A stretch of DNA of 6,509 bases. Source: an uncultured Flavobacteriaceae bacterium (GTDB lineage Bacteria > Bacteroidota > Bacteroidia > Flavobacteriales > Flavobacteriaceae). The notes beneath the pieces are model-generated. The model was given only the letters and a program-made list of their open reading frames with translations, did not search any database and was not told the DNA's origin. Position 1 is the stretch's first letter. Every line of letters begins with the position of its first letter. The DNA is taken from the NCBI GenBank assembly GCA_913052425.1, contig CAJXEG010000079.1, forward strand, positions 1 to 6,509. Direction: 5' to 3'. The position numbers and the translations under genes are program-made. Positions 1 through 6,043 of the stretch are shown in pieces.

Positions 1-665
1 TTTCGGAGGATCTCATCCAGATCAAGGCGATCCAGATTTAACAATTGGGTGATGATTTCACGATCAAATTTTGAGGCCAAAAGATTCTTAAGTTCGTCAC
101 TTTCTCTCATTTTCTTTAATTTTTGCATTTGAACTCCTTTTTTACCAAAAAGGTTATGCAAAAAATCAGCGGGATTGAATAGGGCTGCAAAAGTTTTAGA
201 AATGGCATTGGGATTTCTGTTCCCTCCCTCATATCCGGCATTTGGTAATCCTGGAATCCTATATCTTCCGGCAGAGTTGATGGGTACATTTCTGACATCT
301 ATATCCAAATAACCCGTCAATTGATAGGGGCGTAGGATGATTTCTTCGAGGGCATAGGCCAACTGTGTGATTTGAAACTTGGAATTTCCAAACTTTATCA
401 TGTCTTGGGTAACAGCAACTTTGAGTGATTTATAACCCAAATAGGAAAAATAAAGGGTATCGTTGACTTGGGCGTGAATCTCAAAATTCCCTTTTTTATC
501 GGTGGTTGTTCCTTCGACCATATTGAGGTTGAGTACATGTACACTCTCCATGGGGAATCCCGTAGCGTCATTTTCTACAATACCATTGAGGTATTGTATT
601 TGTTCTTGGCCCATGACCATCATCCCATAAATTGAGAATAAAAATAGATAGAGCCGTTTTATCAT
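1..665 (-). CDS. Secreted carboxypeptidase-regulatory-like domain protein (3' end missing)
   Basis: The reading frame stays open from an ATG at 665 to the left edge, giving 221 visible residues and no stop, so the C-terminus lies outside the window. Residues 1-19 form a signal peptide: basic MIKR, a hydrophobic stretch, then a likely cut after MVMG, leaving a mature QEQ start. Residues about 25-87 form a CarboxypepD_reg-like beta-sandwich (NGIV, a 'TTTDKKGNFEI' turn, then 'DTLYFSYLGYKS'), the fold common at the start of Bacteroidota envelope proteins and TonB-dependent receptors. No TonB plug follows. Instead there is a Gly/Asn/Pro-rich segment (about 130-155) and a charged helical region (about 175-221). 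This matches, from memory, a recurrent short flavobacterial protein of about 250 residues without assigned function, so only a few dozen residues are probably missing. It is presumably exported to the periplasm or outer envelope. It follows rdgB after 61 nt with no clear consensus promoter, so it may be read from upstream. The domain call is firm; the role is unknown. Confidence 0.85.
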   Translation of the reverse strand, partial: MIKRLYLFLFSIYGMMVMGQEQIQYLNGIVENDATGFPMESVHVLNLNMVEGTTTDKKGNFEIHAQVNDTLYFSYLGYKSLKVAVTQDMIKFGNSKFQITQLAYALEEIILRPYQLTGYLDIDVRNVPINSAGRYRIPGLPNAGYEGGNRNPNAISKTFAALFNPADFLHNLFGKKGVQMQKLKKMRESDELKNLLASKFDREIITQLLNLDRLDLDEILR

Positions 666-726
666 CTTTGTGCACACTTTTACTTAATAAGGTTTAAAAT
701 TAACAAATTAGACATCAAATTGAATT

Positions 727-1299
727 TTAACTTTTTAGAAATTCTACTAATTTTTGAAAAGCTCTGGAACGATGACTTATTTTATTTTTTTCAGAGAGTA
801 TCATTTGGGCAAAGGTGCGCTCTTGTTTTTCGGGTATAAAAACGGGATCATAGCCAAAACCGTTCTGTCCAATGGGGGTTTGTGCAATTTGCCCCTTAAT
901 GATGCCTTCAAAAAGGTATTCGGTTCCGTTGAAAATCAGTGCAATTACCGTTCTGAACTGAGCCTGACGATCTTCCACACCCTTTAATTCATGGAGTATT
1001 TTGTTAGTATTGTCCTCAGCGTTTTTTTGATTTCCAGCATATCGGGCGGAATATACTCCGGGCTTTCCTCCCAGAGCAAATACCTCCAATCCACTGTCGT
1101 CTGCAAAACAATTTTTTTTGAAGGTATCGAATATTGTCCTCGCTTTAATCAATGCATTTTCCTCTAATGTTGATCCCGATTCCTCAATTTCGGAGTCGTA
1201 GTTGAGGTCGGTCAAACTTTTCACTGCATAGCCCCAGGGTAAAAGTGTATTGATCTCTTCTGCTTTGTAGTTGTTGTGGGTTCCAAAGATGAGTTCCAT
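727..1299 (-). CDS. rdgB: XTP/dITP pyrophosphatase (RdgB/HAM1 family)
   Basis: This cytosolic house-cleaning enzyme hydrolyses non-canonical purine triphosphates (XTP, dITP, ITP) to the monophosphate plus pyrophosphate, keeping deaminated bases out of DNA and RNA. The 190-residue length is typical. Family motifs appear in order: the nucleotide-binding start FGTHNNYKAEE (5-15, with N9 and K12), the conserved acidic residue E40 in the EESG segment, the metal/catalytic FADDSGLEV (65-73, with D67 and D68), GVYSARYAG (81-89), the base-recognition loop GFGYDPVF (147-154), and the C-terminal SHRSRAF (175-181). All expected key residues are present, so it should be active. The ATG at 1299 is chosen because the N-terminal beta strand MELIFGTHNN begins exactly there. 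It sits 5 nt after the rlmH stop, so the two genes very probably share a transcript. Both remove or add small chemical marks on nucleic acid components, but a functional link is not implied. Confidence 0.96.
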   Translation of the reverse strand: MELIFGTHNNYKAEEINTLLPWGYAVKSLTDLNYDSEIEESGSTLEENALIKARTIFDTFKKNCFADDSGLEVFALGGKPGVYSARYAGNQKNAEDNTNKILHELKGVEDRQAQFRTVIALIFNGTEYLFEGIIKGQIAQTPIGQNGFGYDPVFIPEKQERTFAQMILSEKNKISHRSRAFQKLVEFLKS

Positions 1300-1304
1300 T
1301 GATG

Positions 1305-1778
1305 TTATTTATGATGATAGGGTTCGTTGTTCAATAGGGTATTGGCTCGATAAAGTTGCTCCAGAAAAAAAAGCCGAACCATTTGATGGGAAAATGTCAT
1401 GTTGGACAAGGCAATTTTTTCTTGACCTCTGTAATACATTTCCTCAGAAAATCCATAAGGGCCCCCTACGACAAAAACCATCCTTTTGTATGAGCTGGAT
1501 CTTTTTGTATTGATGTATTGAGAAAAACAAATGGAATTAAATGATTTGCCTTTTTCATCCAGAAGAACGACCCAATCTCCCGCTTTTAATTTTTCAATGA
1601 TCAACTGTCCCTCTTTTTGTTTTTGGATGTTTTCGCTCATTTTCCCCTTGTTTTTTAACTCAGGTATGATTTGAATGTCCAAACGATGGTATCTATTGAT
1701 CCGTTTGGTGTAGTCATCCATCAGTGAGATCAATCTGGAGTCGTTGTTTTTTCCGACCATAACCAATAGTGTATGCAT
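1305..1778 (-). CDS. rlmH: 23S rRNA (pseudouridine(1915)-N3)-methyltransferase RlmH
   Basis: RlmH is a small SPOUT-class methyltransferase that uses S-adenosylmethionine to methylate N3 of pseudouridine 1915 in helix 69 of 23S rRNA, acting on assembled 70S ribosomes. The 157-residue length is the normal size. Visible signatures are the N-terminal strand ending in GK (9-10), LLDEKGKSF (72-80), the SAM-binding knot loop VVGGPYGFSEE (103-113), NMTFSHQMVRLFFLEQLYRA (126-145), and the C-terminal NEPYHHK (151-157), which supplies the catalytic Tyr-His region. Nothing essential is missing. The ATG at 1778 is supported because residues 1-10 match the expected first strand. A TAAATTTG box on the coding strand lies only 4 nt upstream (1783-1790), so the mRNA may have almost no leader. 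The gene is first of a probable operon with rdgB and is divergent from the yihY-like gene. Confidence 0.96.
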   Translation of the reverse strand: MHTLLVMVGKNNDSRLISLMDDYTKRINRYHRLDIQIIPELKNKGKMSENIQKQKEGQLIIEKLKAGDWVVLLDEKGKSFNSICFSQYINTKRSSSYKRMVFVVGGPYGFSEEMYYRGQEKIALSNMTFSHQMVRLFFLEQLYRANTLLNNEPYHHK

Positions 1779-1782
1779 TCCA

Positions 1783-1790
1783 CAAATTTA
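1783..1790 (-). promoter_or_regulatory. Possible -7 box for rlmH
   Basis: Read on the minus strand these bases are TAAATTTG, a full match to the Bacteroidota -7 consensus TAnnTTTG. The box ends 4 nt before the rlmH ATG, so transcription would begin at or very near the start codon. No TTG is found 17-23 nt upstream, so the -33 element is absent or poor. In AT-rich DNA such an 8-mer can occur by chance, so this is tentative. Confidence 0.35.
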
Positions 1791-1800
1791 CAAACACAAT

Positions 1801-1819
1801 TAGATTTGTTTTATCTTTG
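1801..1819 (+). promoter_or_regulatory. Possible tandem -7 boxes for the yihY-like gene
   Basis: Two full matches to the Bacteroidota -7 consensus TAnnTTTG lie close together: TAGATTTG at 1801-1808 and TATCTTTG at 1812-1819. Initiation a few bases downstream would place the transcript start at about 1814 or 1826, ahead of the TTG codon at 1836 but well inside the reading frame opened by the ATG at 1773. Neither box has a clear TTG at the -33 position. The pair therefore supports the downstream start for this gene but is not proof of it. Confidence 0.4.
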
Positions 1820-1835
1820 GCTAAAGGAAATTTTT

Positions 1836-2750
1836 TTGAAAGAAAAATTAAAAACAATTCCCATTGTCAAAAATCTGGTTGGTTTTTTAGAGGCGCTGAA
1901 AATTCCAGGATATGATAGTTTTTCGTTCTATGATCTTGCAGAAATGTACGTTTCAGGAATTGTAAAAGGGGCTTTGTCTTCGCGTGCTGGTAGTATTTCT
2001 TTCAGTTTTTTTATGGCGCTTTTCCCCTTTTTACTTTTTATTTTAAATCTGATTGCCTTTATCCCCATTGATAATTTTGACGCTGTCCTTTTTAATTTTA
2101 TTGAGCTATTATTGCCTCAGGAAAGTCAAAGTTTTTTTACGGACATCTTTAACGACATACGTCAAAAACAGCGGGCAGGACTTCTCTCCTCGGTGTTTCT
2201 ACTTTCCGTTTTTCTTACAGCCAATGGTGTGAGTTCAATTTTTTCAAGTTTTGAAGGTTCTTATCACGTCGAACTCTCTCGTTCATTTATTCGTCAATAC
2301 CTGTATTCTATGATGGTGGGTATTTTACTGGCTTTATTGCTCTTGGTAGGTGTAATGGCACTTGTGTTTTTCGAAATTTTTATTTTGAGCAATCTTGATG
2401 AATTGATTCCCAGTGAGATCAATTGGATCAGAATAGGGCAATTGTTTTTTTATGCCATCTTGATATACATCACAGTGGCCATTTTATATTATTTTGGCAC
2501 CATAGAGGGTAAAAAGACACGCTTTTTCTCCCCCGGTGCTTTGATGAGTTGTTTGTTGATTCTTTTAACGACCTACTTGTTCGGTATTTATATTGAAAAC
2601 TTCTCGAGATACAATCAACTCTACGGTTCCATAGGGGCATTATTGATTTTTTTGTTTTACATATGGCTCAATTCAAGTTTATTGCTGCTCGGTTTTGAAC
2701 TCAATGCAACCTTAAATCGACTCAAAAACTCCGAACAAGAGGGCTCATGA
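1836..2750 (+). CDS. YihY/BrkB-family inner membrane protein
   Basis: This integral membrane protein belongs to the YihY/virulence factor BrkB family. Members were once labelled ribonuclease BN, but that activity belongs to a different protein, so an RNase name should not be used; the true function is not established. Counting from the TTG at 1836 it has 304 residues with six hydrophobic segments near 55-76, 115-137, 157-185, 200-221, 233-255 and 265-289. Conserved family features are RAGSISFSFFMALFP around the first helix and YNQLYGSIGALLIFLFYIW followed by LLLGFELNA at the end. The frame also opens at an ATG at 1773 (325 residues), but that ATG abuts the rlmH start codon. The TTG is preferred because homologs, as I recall them, begin just before the 'KLKTIP' stretch, because AAAGGA (1823-1828) lies 7 nt upstream, and because two promoter-like boxes precede it. 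priA follows after 27 nt and may be co-transcribed. Gene call firm, start uncertain. Confidence 0.9.
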   Translation: MKEKLKTIPIVKNLVGFLEALKIPGYDSFSFYDLAEMYVSGIVKGALSSRAGSISFSFFMALFPFLLFILNLIAFIPIDNFDAVLFNFIELLLPQESQSFFTDIFNDIRQKQRAGLLSSVFLLSVFLTANGVSSIFSSFEGSYHVELSRSFIRQYLYSMMVGILLALLLLVGVMALVFFEIFILSNLDELIPSEINWIRIGQLFFYAILIYITVAILYYFGTIEGKKTRFFSPGALMSCLLILLTTYLFGIYIENFSRYNQLYGSIGALLIFLFYIWLNSSLLLLGFELNATLNRLKNSEQEGS

Positions 2751-2758
2751 TAATGAGC
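2743..2758 (+). other. Perfect 6-bp inverted repeat across the yihY-like stop codon
   Basis: GCTCAT (2743-2748) and ATGAGC (2753-2758) are exact reverse complements separated by GATA, so the RNA can form a short hairpin that contains the TGA stop. A run of five T lies 9 nt further on (2768-2772), just before priA. The stem is short and the T-run is displaced, so a strong intrinsic terminator is unlikely; a weak attenuator, an RNA 3'-end stabiliser or chance are all possible. Confidence 0.4.
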
Positions 2759-2777
2759 AAAGTTGTATTTTTAAAAA

Positions 2778-5228
2778 ATGCAGTATTTCGCTGATGTTCT
2801 TCTTCCTTTATCACTTGGTAAACCCTACACCTATGCAGTTACGTCTGAGGATTTTGCTGTTTTAAAACCAGGTTTCAGGGTTGCGGTTTCTTTTGGTAAA
2901 TCAAAAGTTTATTCTGCGGTAGTGGTAAAACTTCACGACCAGGCACCCCAGCGGTATACCCCAAAATTTATTGAGTTGATCCTCGAGGAATCCCCCAGTG
3001 TGACGCCAAAGCAGCTTGAGTTTTGGAATTGGTTATCGCATTACTACCAGAGTAAACTGGGAGATATTCTTCGTGCTGCATTGCCCACAACCTTTCTGTT
3101 AGAGAGCGAGACAGTTGTGGTTAAAAAAGAAATTTCAGAAGAAGATAAAAACGCACTGAGTGATGATGCTTTTTTGGTCTACGAAGCCCTAGAGGTTAAA
3201 GCATTAAGCATCAAGGAAATCATTGAGATTCTGGGAAAAAAAAATGTTTTGGGTCTTCTACAGGATTTATTTTCCAAAGGGTTGGTGGACATTCACCAAA
3301 CCTTGAGTGAAAAATACAAACCCAAACTTGTTCGATATGTCCGATTATCTCAATTGATTTTAGAAACCCAAAATTTAGAGGAGGTTTTCGATTCACTGAA
3401 AAATGCTCCAAAACAAAAGCAATTATTGATGGGGATTTTTGATCAAAACCCTAGGGGTGATGAATGGAAAAAATCAAAGGTTTTACTCGATAAAACCGGT
3501 TCAACATCGGCTGTTTTGAGGACACTGATTACCAGAGGATTGTTGGAGGAGCAATCTTTACGAGAAGATCGACTGTTGTATGATTTTAAAAAAAGAGACC
3601 AAGAGAGAGCTCTGTCTGATGCACAGCAAAAGGCACTTAACGAAATCACCAGTTCTTTCGATAATAAATCTGTGGTCTTATTTCAGGGGGTGACGGGTTC
3701 GGGTAAAACAGAGGTTTATATTGAGTTGATCGCTCAGGCCATTGCAAATGGAAAGCAGGTTCTATATCTTTTGCCAGAAATTTCATTGACCCCCCAAATA
3801 GTACAACGATTACAAGAGTGTTTTGGTACAGAGGTTACCGTATACCATTCCAAGTTTTCTGTTCACGAACGTACAGAGGTTTGGAACAATATTCTTGAAA
3901 ACAATGCCAAAGCAAAAATCATTGTAGGAACCCGTTCTGCACTTTTTCTACCTTTTCACCATTTGGGTTTGGTGATAGTGGATGAGGAACATGAGTTGTC
4001 CTACAAACAGTTTGATCCCTCTCCTCGTTACCATGCCAGAGACAGTGCCATAGTATTGGCCGGAATTCATCAGGCCAAAGTTTTATTGGGTTCGGCGACC
4101 CCTTCCATTGAAAGTTCATTTAACCGCTTGTCCGGGAAATACGGCTGGGTACAGCTCCATCAAAGGTTTGGTAAAGTGGAATTGCCGGAGATCATTACGG
4201 TCGATTTAAAAACAGCCCACAAAAAAAAGCAAGTTAAGGGAGGTTTTACCCAAACTTTGATTCAAGAGATGGAGCAAACACTGGCCATGGACAAACAAAT
4301 TATATTGTTCCAGAATCAACGGGGTTATGCCCCCGTAATGGAGTGTTTGGACTGTGGTCACATGCCCCACTGTCACCAGTGCGATGTCACCCTCACCTAT
4401 CATCAATATACGGATCAACTCAAGTGTCACTATTGTGGTTATCATATCGCGGTACCGCAAAAGTGTCATGCTTGTGGCTTGCCCAATCTTTCAACAAAGG
4501 GTATGGGTACCCAACAAATACAAGAACAAGTAACTGCTCTATTTCCTGAAGTTAAGGTGGCTAGAATGGATTGGGATACGACAAGGGGAAAATGGGCTTT
4601 TGATAAATTAATACACTCTTTTGCTGCGCAAGAAGTCAAAATTTTGGTAGGTACTCAGATGATCGTTAAGGGGTTGGATTTTCAAAACGTTCATTTGGTG
4701 GGGGTTTTGAATGCTGATCATCTGATGAACTTTCCCGATTTTAGGGCCCACGAAAGAACCTATCAGATGCTAAGTCAGGTGGCCGGGAGGGCCGGAAGAA
4801 AAGAATTGAGGGGGAAAGTTTTGATCCAAACCTATCAGCCCCATCACGTCATCATTCAAAAAGTGATTGAGGGAAATTATGATCAGATGTTAAAACAGCA
4901 ATTGAAAGACAGAAAAGAATATCATTATCCTCCCTACACCAGACTGATCAGGATAGTGGTCAACCACAGCGATATGGAAACGGTTAAAAAGGCAAGTCAG
5001 TGGATTGCAAATGTCTTACTACAATCGGAATACGGTCAAATATTGGGCCCTGTTTTTCCATCTATTGCTCGTCTGCGGAACCGATATCGGATGCAAATTT
5101 TGGTAAAAATTTCGAGTGATCAGTCTCGGGATCGGGTAAAACAAATCATTAAAAAGACATTGGACGGTTTTGAGTCAATTGCAATATTCAGATCTTGTAA
5201 AGTTAACTTGGACGTTGATCCCTATTGA
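2778..5228 (+). CDS. priA: Primosomal protein N' (replication restart helicase PriA)
   Basis: PriA is a 3'-to-5' superfamily 2 DNA helicase that recognises stalled or collapsed forks and starts reloading of the replicative helicase. The 816 residues are longer than the E. coli protein (about 730), the extra length lying before the helicase core (about 118-275). In order: N-terminal DNA 3'-end-binding domain (1-105); Walker A GVTGSGKT (304-311); motif Ia LLPEISLTPQ (331-340); GTRSALF (384-390); DEEH box (402-405); GSATPS (438-443); a zinc region with eight Cys (523, 526, 532, 535, 550, 553, 563, 566) for two zinc ions; GTQMIVKGLDF (625-635); the arginine-finger motif QVAGRAGR (667-674); and a C-terminal domain (about 715-816) ending DVDPY. 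All catalytic residues are intact. The ATG at 2778 is the first possible start, because an in-frame TAA lies at 2772. The last 7 nt overlap the convergent LytTR gene. No clear promoter of its own is seen, so it may be read with the yihY-like gene. Confidence 0.97.
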   Translation: MQYFADVLLPLSLGKPYTYAVTSEDFAVLKPGFRVAVSFGKSKVYSAVVVKLHDQAPQRYTPKFIELILEESPSVTPKQLEFWNWLSHYYQSKLGDILRAALPTTFLLESETVVVKKEISEEDKNALSDDAFLVYEALEVKALSIKEIIEILGKKNVLGLLQDLFSKGLVDIHQTLSEKYKPKLVRYVRLSQLILETQNLEEVFDSLKNAPKQKQLLMGIFDQNPRGDEWKKSKVLLDKTGSTSAVLRTLITRGLLEEQSLREDRLLYDFKKRDQERALSDAQQKALNEITSSFDNKSVVLFQGVTGSGKTEVYIELIAQAIANGKQVLYLLPEISLTPQIVQRLQECFGTEVTVYHSKFSVHERTEVWNNILENNAKAKIIVGTRSALFLPFHHLGLVIVDEEHELSYKQFDPSPRYHARDSAIVLAGIHQAKVLLGSATPSIESSFNRLSGKYGWVQLHQRFGKVELPEIITVDLKTAHKKKQVKGGFTQTLIQEMEQTLAMDKQIILFQNQRGYAPVMECLDCGHMPHCHQCDVTLTYHQYTDQLKCHYCGYHIAVPQKCHACGLPNLSTKGMGTQQIQEQVTALFPEVKVARMDWDTTRGKWAFDKLIHSFAAQEVKILVGTQMIVKGLDFQNVHLVGVLNADHLMNFPDFRAHERTYQMLSQVAGRAGRKELRGKVLIQTYQPHHVIIQKVIEGNYDQMLKQQLKDRKEYHYPPYTRLIRIVVNHSDMETVKKASQWIANVLLQSEYGQILGPVFPSIARLRNRYRMQILVKISSDQSRDRVKQIIKKTLDGFESIAIFRSCKVNLDVDPY

Positions 5229-5920
5229 AAATTGAGGAAATTCTCTTTAAAAATGCTTTTTTGTTTGCGACTCAAAGGCAATATTTCGCCATCAGTATTG
5301 ACATTTTTTGTGGTGTAATTGATTACTTTTTTGAGATTCACAATATAGGATTTGTGAATCCTAACAAACTGGTTATCAGGAAGTTTGTTTAAAAAAGATT
5401 TCATTGTCGAGAGTACCATATAGTTTTTGTTTTTGGTTACCACTTTAACGTAGTCCCCCATGGCTTCTATCCAACGAATATTGTTGGCCTGAAGCTTTTC
5501 GGCCTTAAAGTTACATTTGAAATGAATCATATGTTCTTTCTTTTCACGAATGATTTTTAGGCACTCCAATTTGTGGTTGAGTCGATCAATTGACTTTTTG
5601 AATCGATTTTTGGTGATAGGCTTCATCAAACAATCCATAAAACCTTTTTCATAGGATTTGATGGCGTCCATTGGAGTTTTGGTAATCAAGATGATTTCAA
5701 TTTCGTCTCTGAGTTGATCCACAAAATCAAAACCAGTATAAAAGGGGAGATCAGAGGAAACAATAGCAAAATCAACAGCGTTGTAATTCAGATACTCCTT
5801 GGCATTAACGGAGTCGGAAAATTCTGCCTTTAAATTGATTCCCGGAAAATGTTTTAAAACTTGAAGGAAATGCAGCCGATCTGCCGGATTGGGATCGACA
5901 TATATGTAGTTTAGTTTCAT
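5222..5920 (-). CDS. LytTR-family DNA-binding regulator with degenerate receiver domain
   Basis: The 232-residue protein has a CheY-like receiver fold (about 1-118) and a C-terminal LytTR DNA-binding domain (about 140-232). LytTR hallmarks are IRWIEAMGDYVKV (148-160), FVRIHKSYIVNL (185-196) and the closing LPLSRKQK (214-221); the usual RxHRS has Lys at 190. The receiver departs from the norm. The phosphoacceptor Asp, four residues before the conserved Pro (P59), is Ser55, and the second acidic residue of the metal-binding pair is Pro10 (VDPN instead of VDDE). T80 and K100 (MKPI) remain. Acidic residue D9 alone is unlikely to hold Mg2+ normally, so classical phosphorylation is not expected. 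No histidine kinase lies in the window. The ATG at 5920 starts the first receiver strand and follows a consensus promoter. The gene is divergent from rpsF and its TAG stop lies within the end of priA. Target genes are unknown; autoregulation or control of the divergent promoter is only inference. Confidence 0.92.
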   Translation of the reverse strand: MKLNYIYVDPNPADRLHFLQVLKHFPGINLKAEFSDSVNAKEYLNYNAVDFAIVSSDLPFYTGFDFVDQLRDEIEIILITKTPMDAIKSYEKGFMDCLMKPITKNRFKKSIDRLNHKLECLKIIREKKEHMIHFKCNFKAEKLQANNIRWIEAMGDYVKVVTKNKNYMVLSTMKSFLNKLPDNQFVRIHKSYIVNLKKVINYTTKNVNTDGEILPLSRKQKSIFKENFLNFQ

Positions 5921-5952
5921 AATGGGGCTAAATTATTTACTATATATTATCT

Positions 5953-5982
5953 CAAATCTAAAAATATTTTCTTAAAAAACAA
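5953..5982 (-). promoter_or_regulatory. Bacteroidota-type promoter of the LytTR gene
   Basis: On the minus strand there is TTG (5982-5980), a 19-nt spacer, then TAGATTTG (5960-5953), a full match to the Bacteroidota -33/-7 promoter pattern (TTG, about 19 nt, TAnnTTTG). Transcription would start near 5947, giving a leader of roughly 25-30 nt before the ATG at 5920. The leader is AT-rich and has no Shine-Dalgarno sequence. Confidence 0.75.
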
Positions 5983-5990
5983 TGATTCTC

Positions 5991-6021
5991 TTGGTGTAAT
6001 TTAATGATTCACCTATTTTTG
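5991..6021 (+). promoter_or_regulatory. Bacteroidota-type promoter of rpsF-rpsR
   Basis: TTG (5991-5993), a 20-nt spacer and TATTTTTG (6014-6021) match the Bacteroidota sigma-A consensus. The transcript should begin near 6026-6028, leaving only about 16-18 nt before the rpsF ATG. Only 8 bp separate this -33 element from that of the divergent LytTR gene, so polymerase binding at one may affect the other. Confidence 0.78.
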
Positions 6022-6043
6022 CATTTCCTAAAAATAAATAGAT

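Noticed and set aside
116..298. 60-residue minus-strand open frame
   Set aside because: It lies inside the partial secreted-protein gene (1-665) on the same strand in another frame. The longer frame has a signal peptide and a recognisable domain, so this one is a shadow.
669..676. Palindrome TGTGCACA just upstream of the secreted-protein start codon
   Set aside because: It is only 8 bp, occurs once in the region, and matches no operator I can name. Too little to call a regulatory site.
692..731. AT-rich inverted repeat (GTTTAAAATT / AATTTTAAC) after rdgB
   Set aside because: The arms are almost pure A/T with a 21-nt gap and one mismatch, so the hairpin would be weak. Such repeats are expected by chance in this composition.
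1271..1513. 80-residue plus-strand open frame across the rdgB-rlmH junction
   Set aside because: It is antisense to strongly conserved rlmH codons and its translation resembles nothing I recognise.
2753..2794. 13-codon open frame (MSKVVFLKNAVFR) between the yihY-like gene and priA
   Set aside because: It is very short, begins in the arm of the inverted repeat and runs out of frame into priA. No independent evidence of translation.
3236..3244. Run of nine A inside priA, a possible slippage site
   Set aside because: The frame encoding GKKN is continuous and the protein is full length on both sides. No alternative product with meaningful sequence is seen, so it is only an AT-rich run.
4206..4549. 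Open frames opposite and out of frame with the priA zinc region
   Set aside because: priA is intact with all eight zinc cysteines here, so its frame explains the sequence. The others are compositional shadows.
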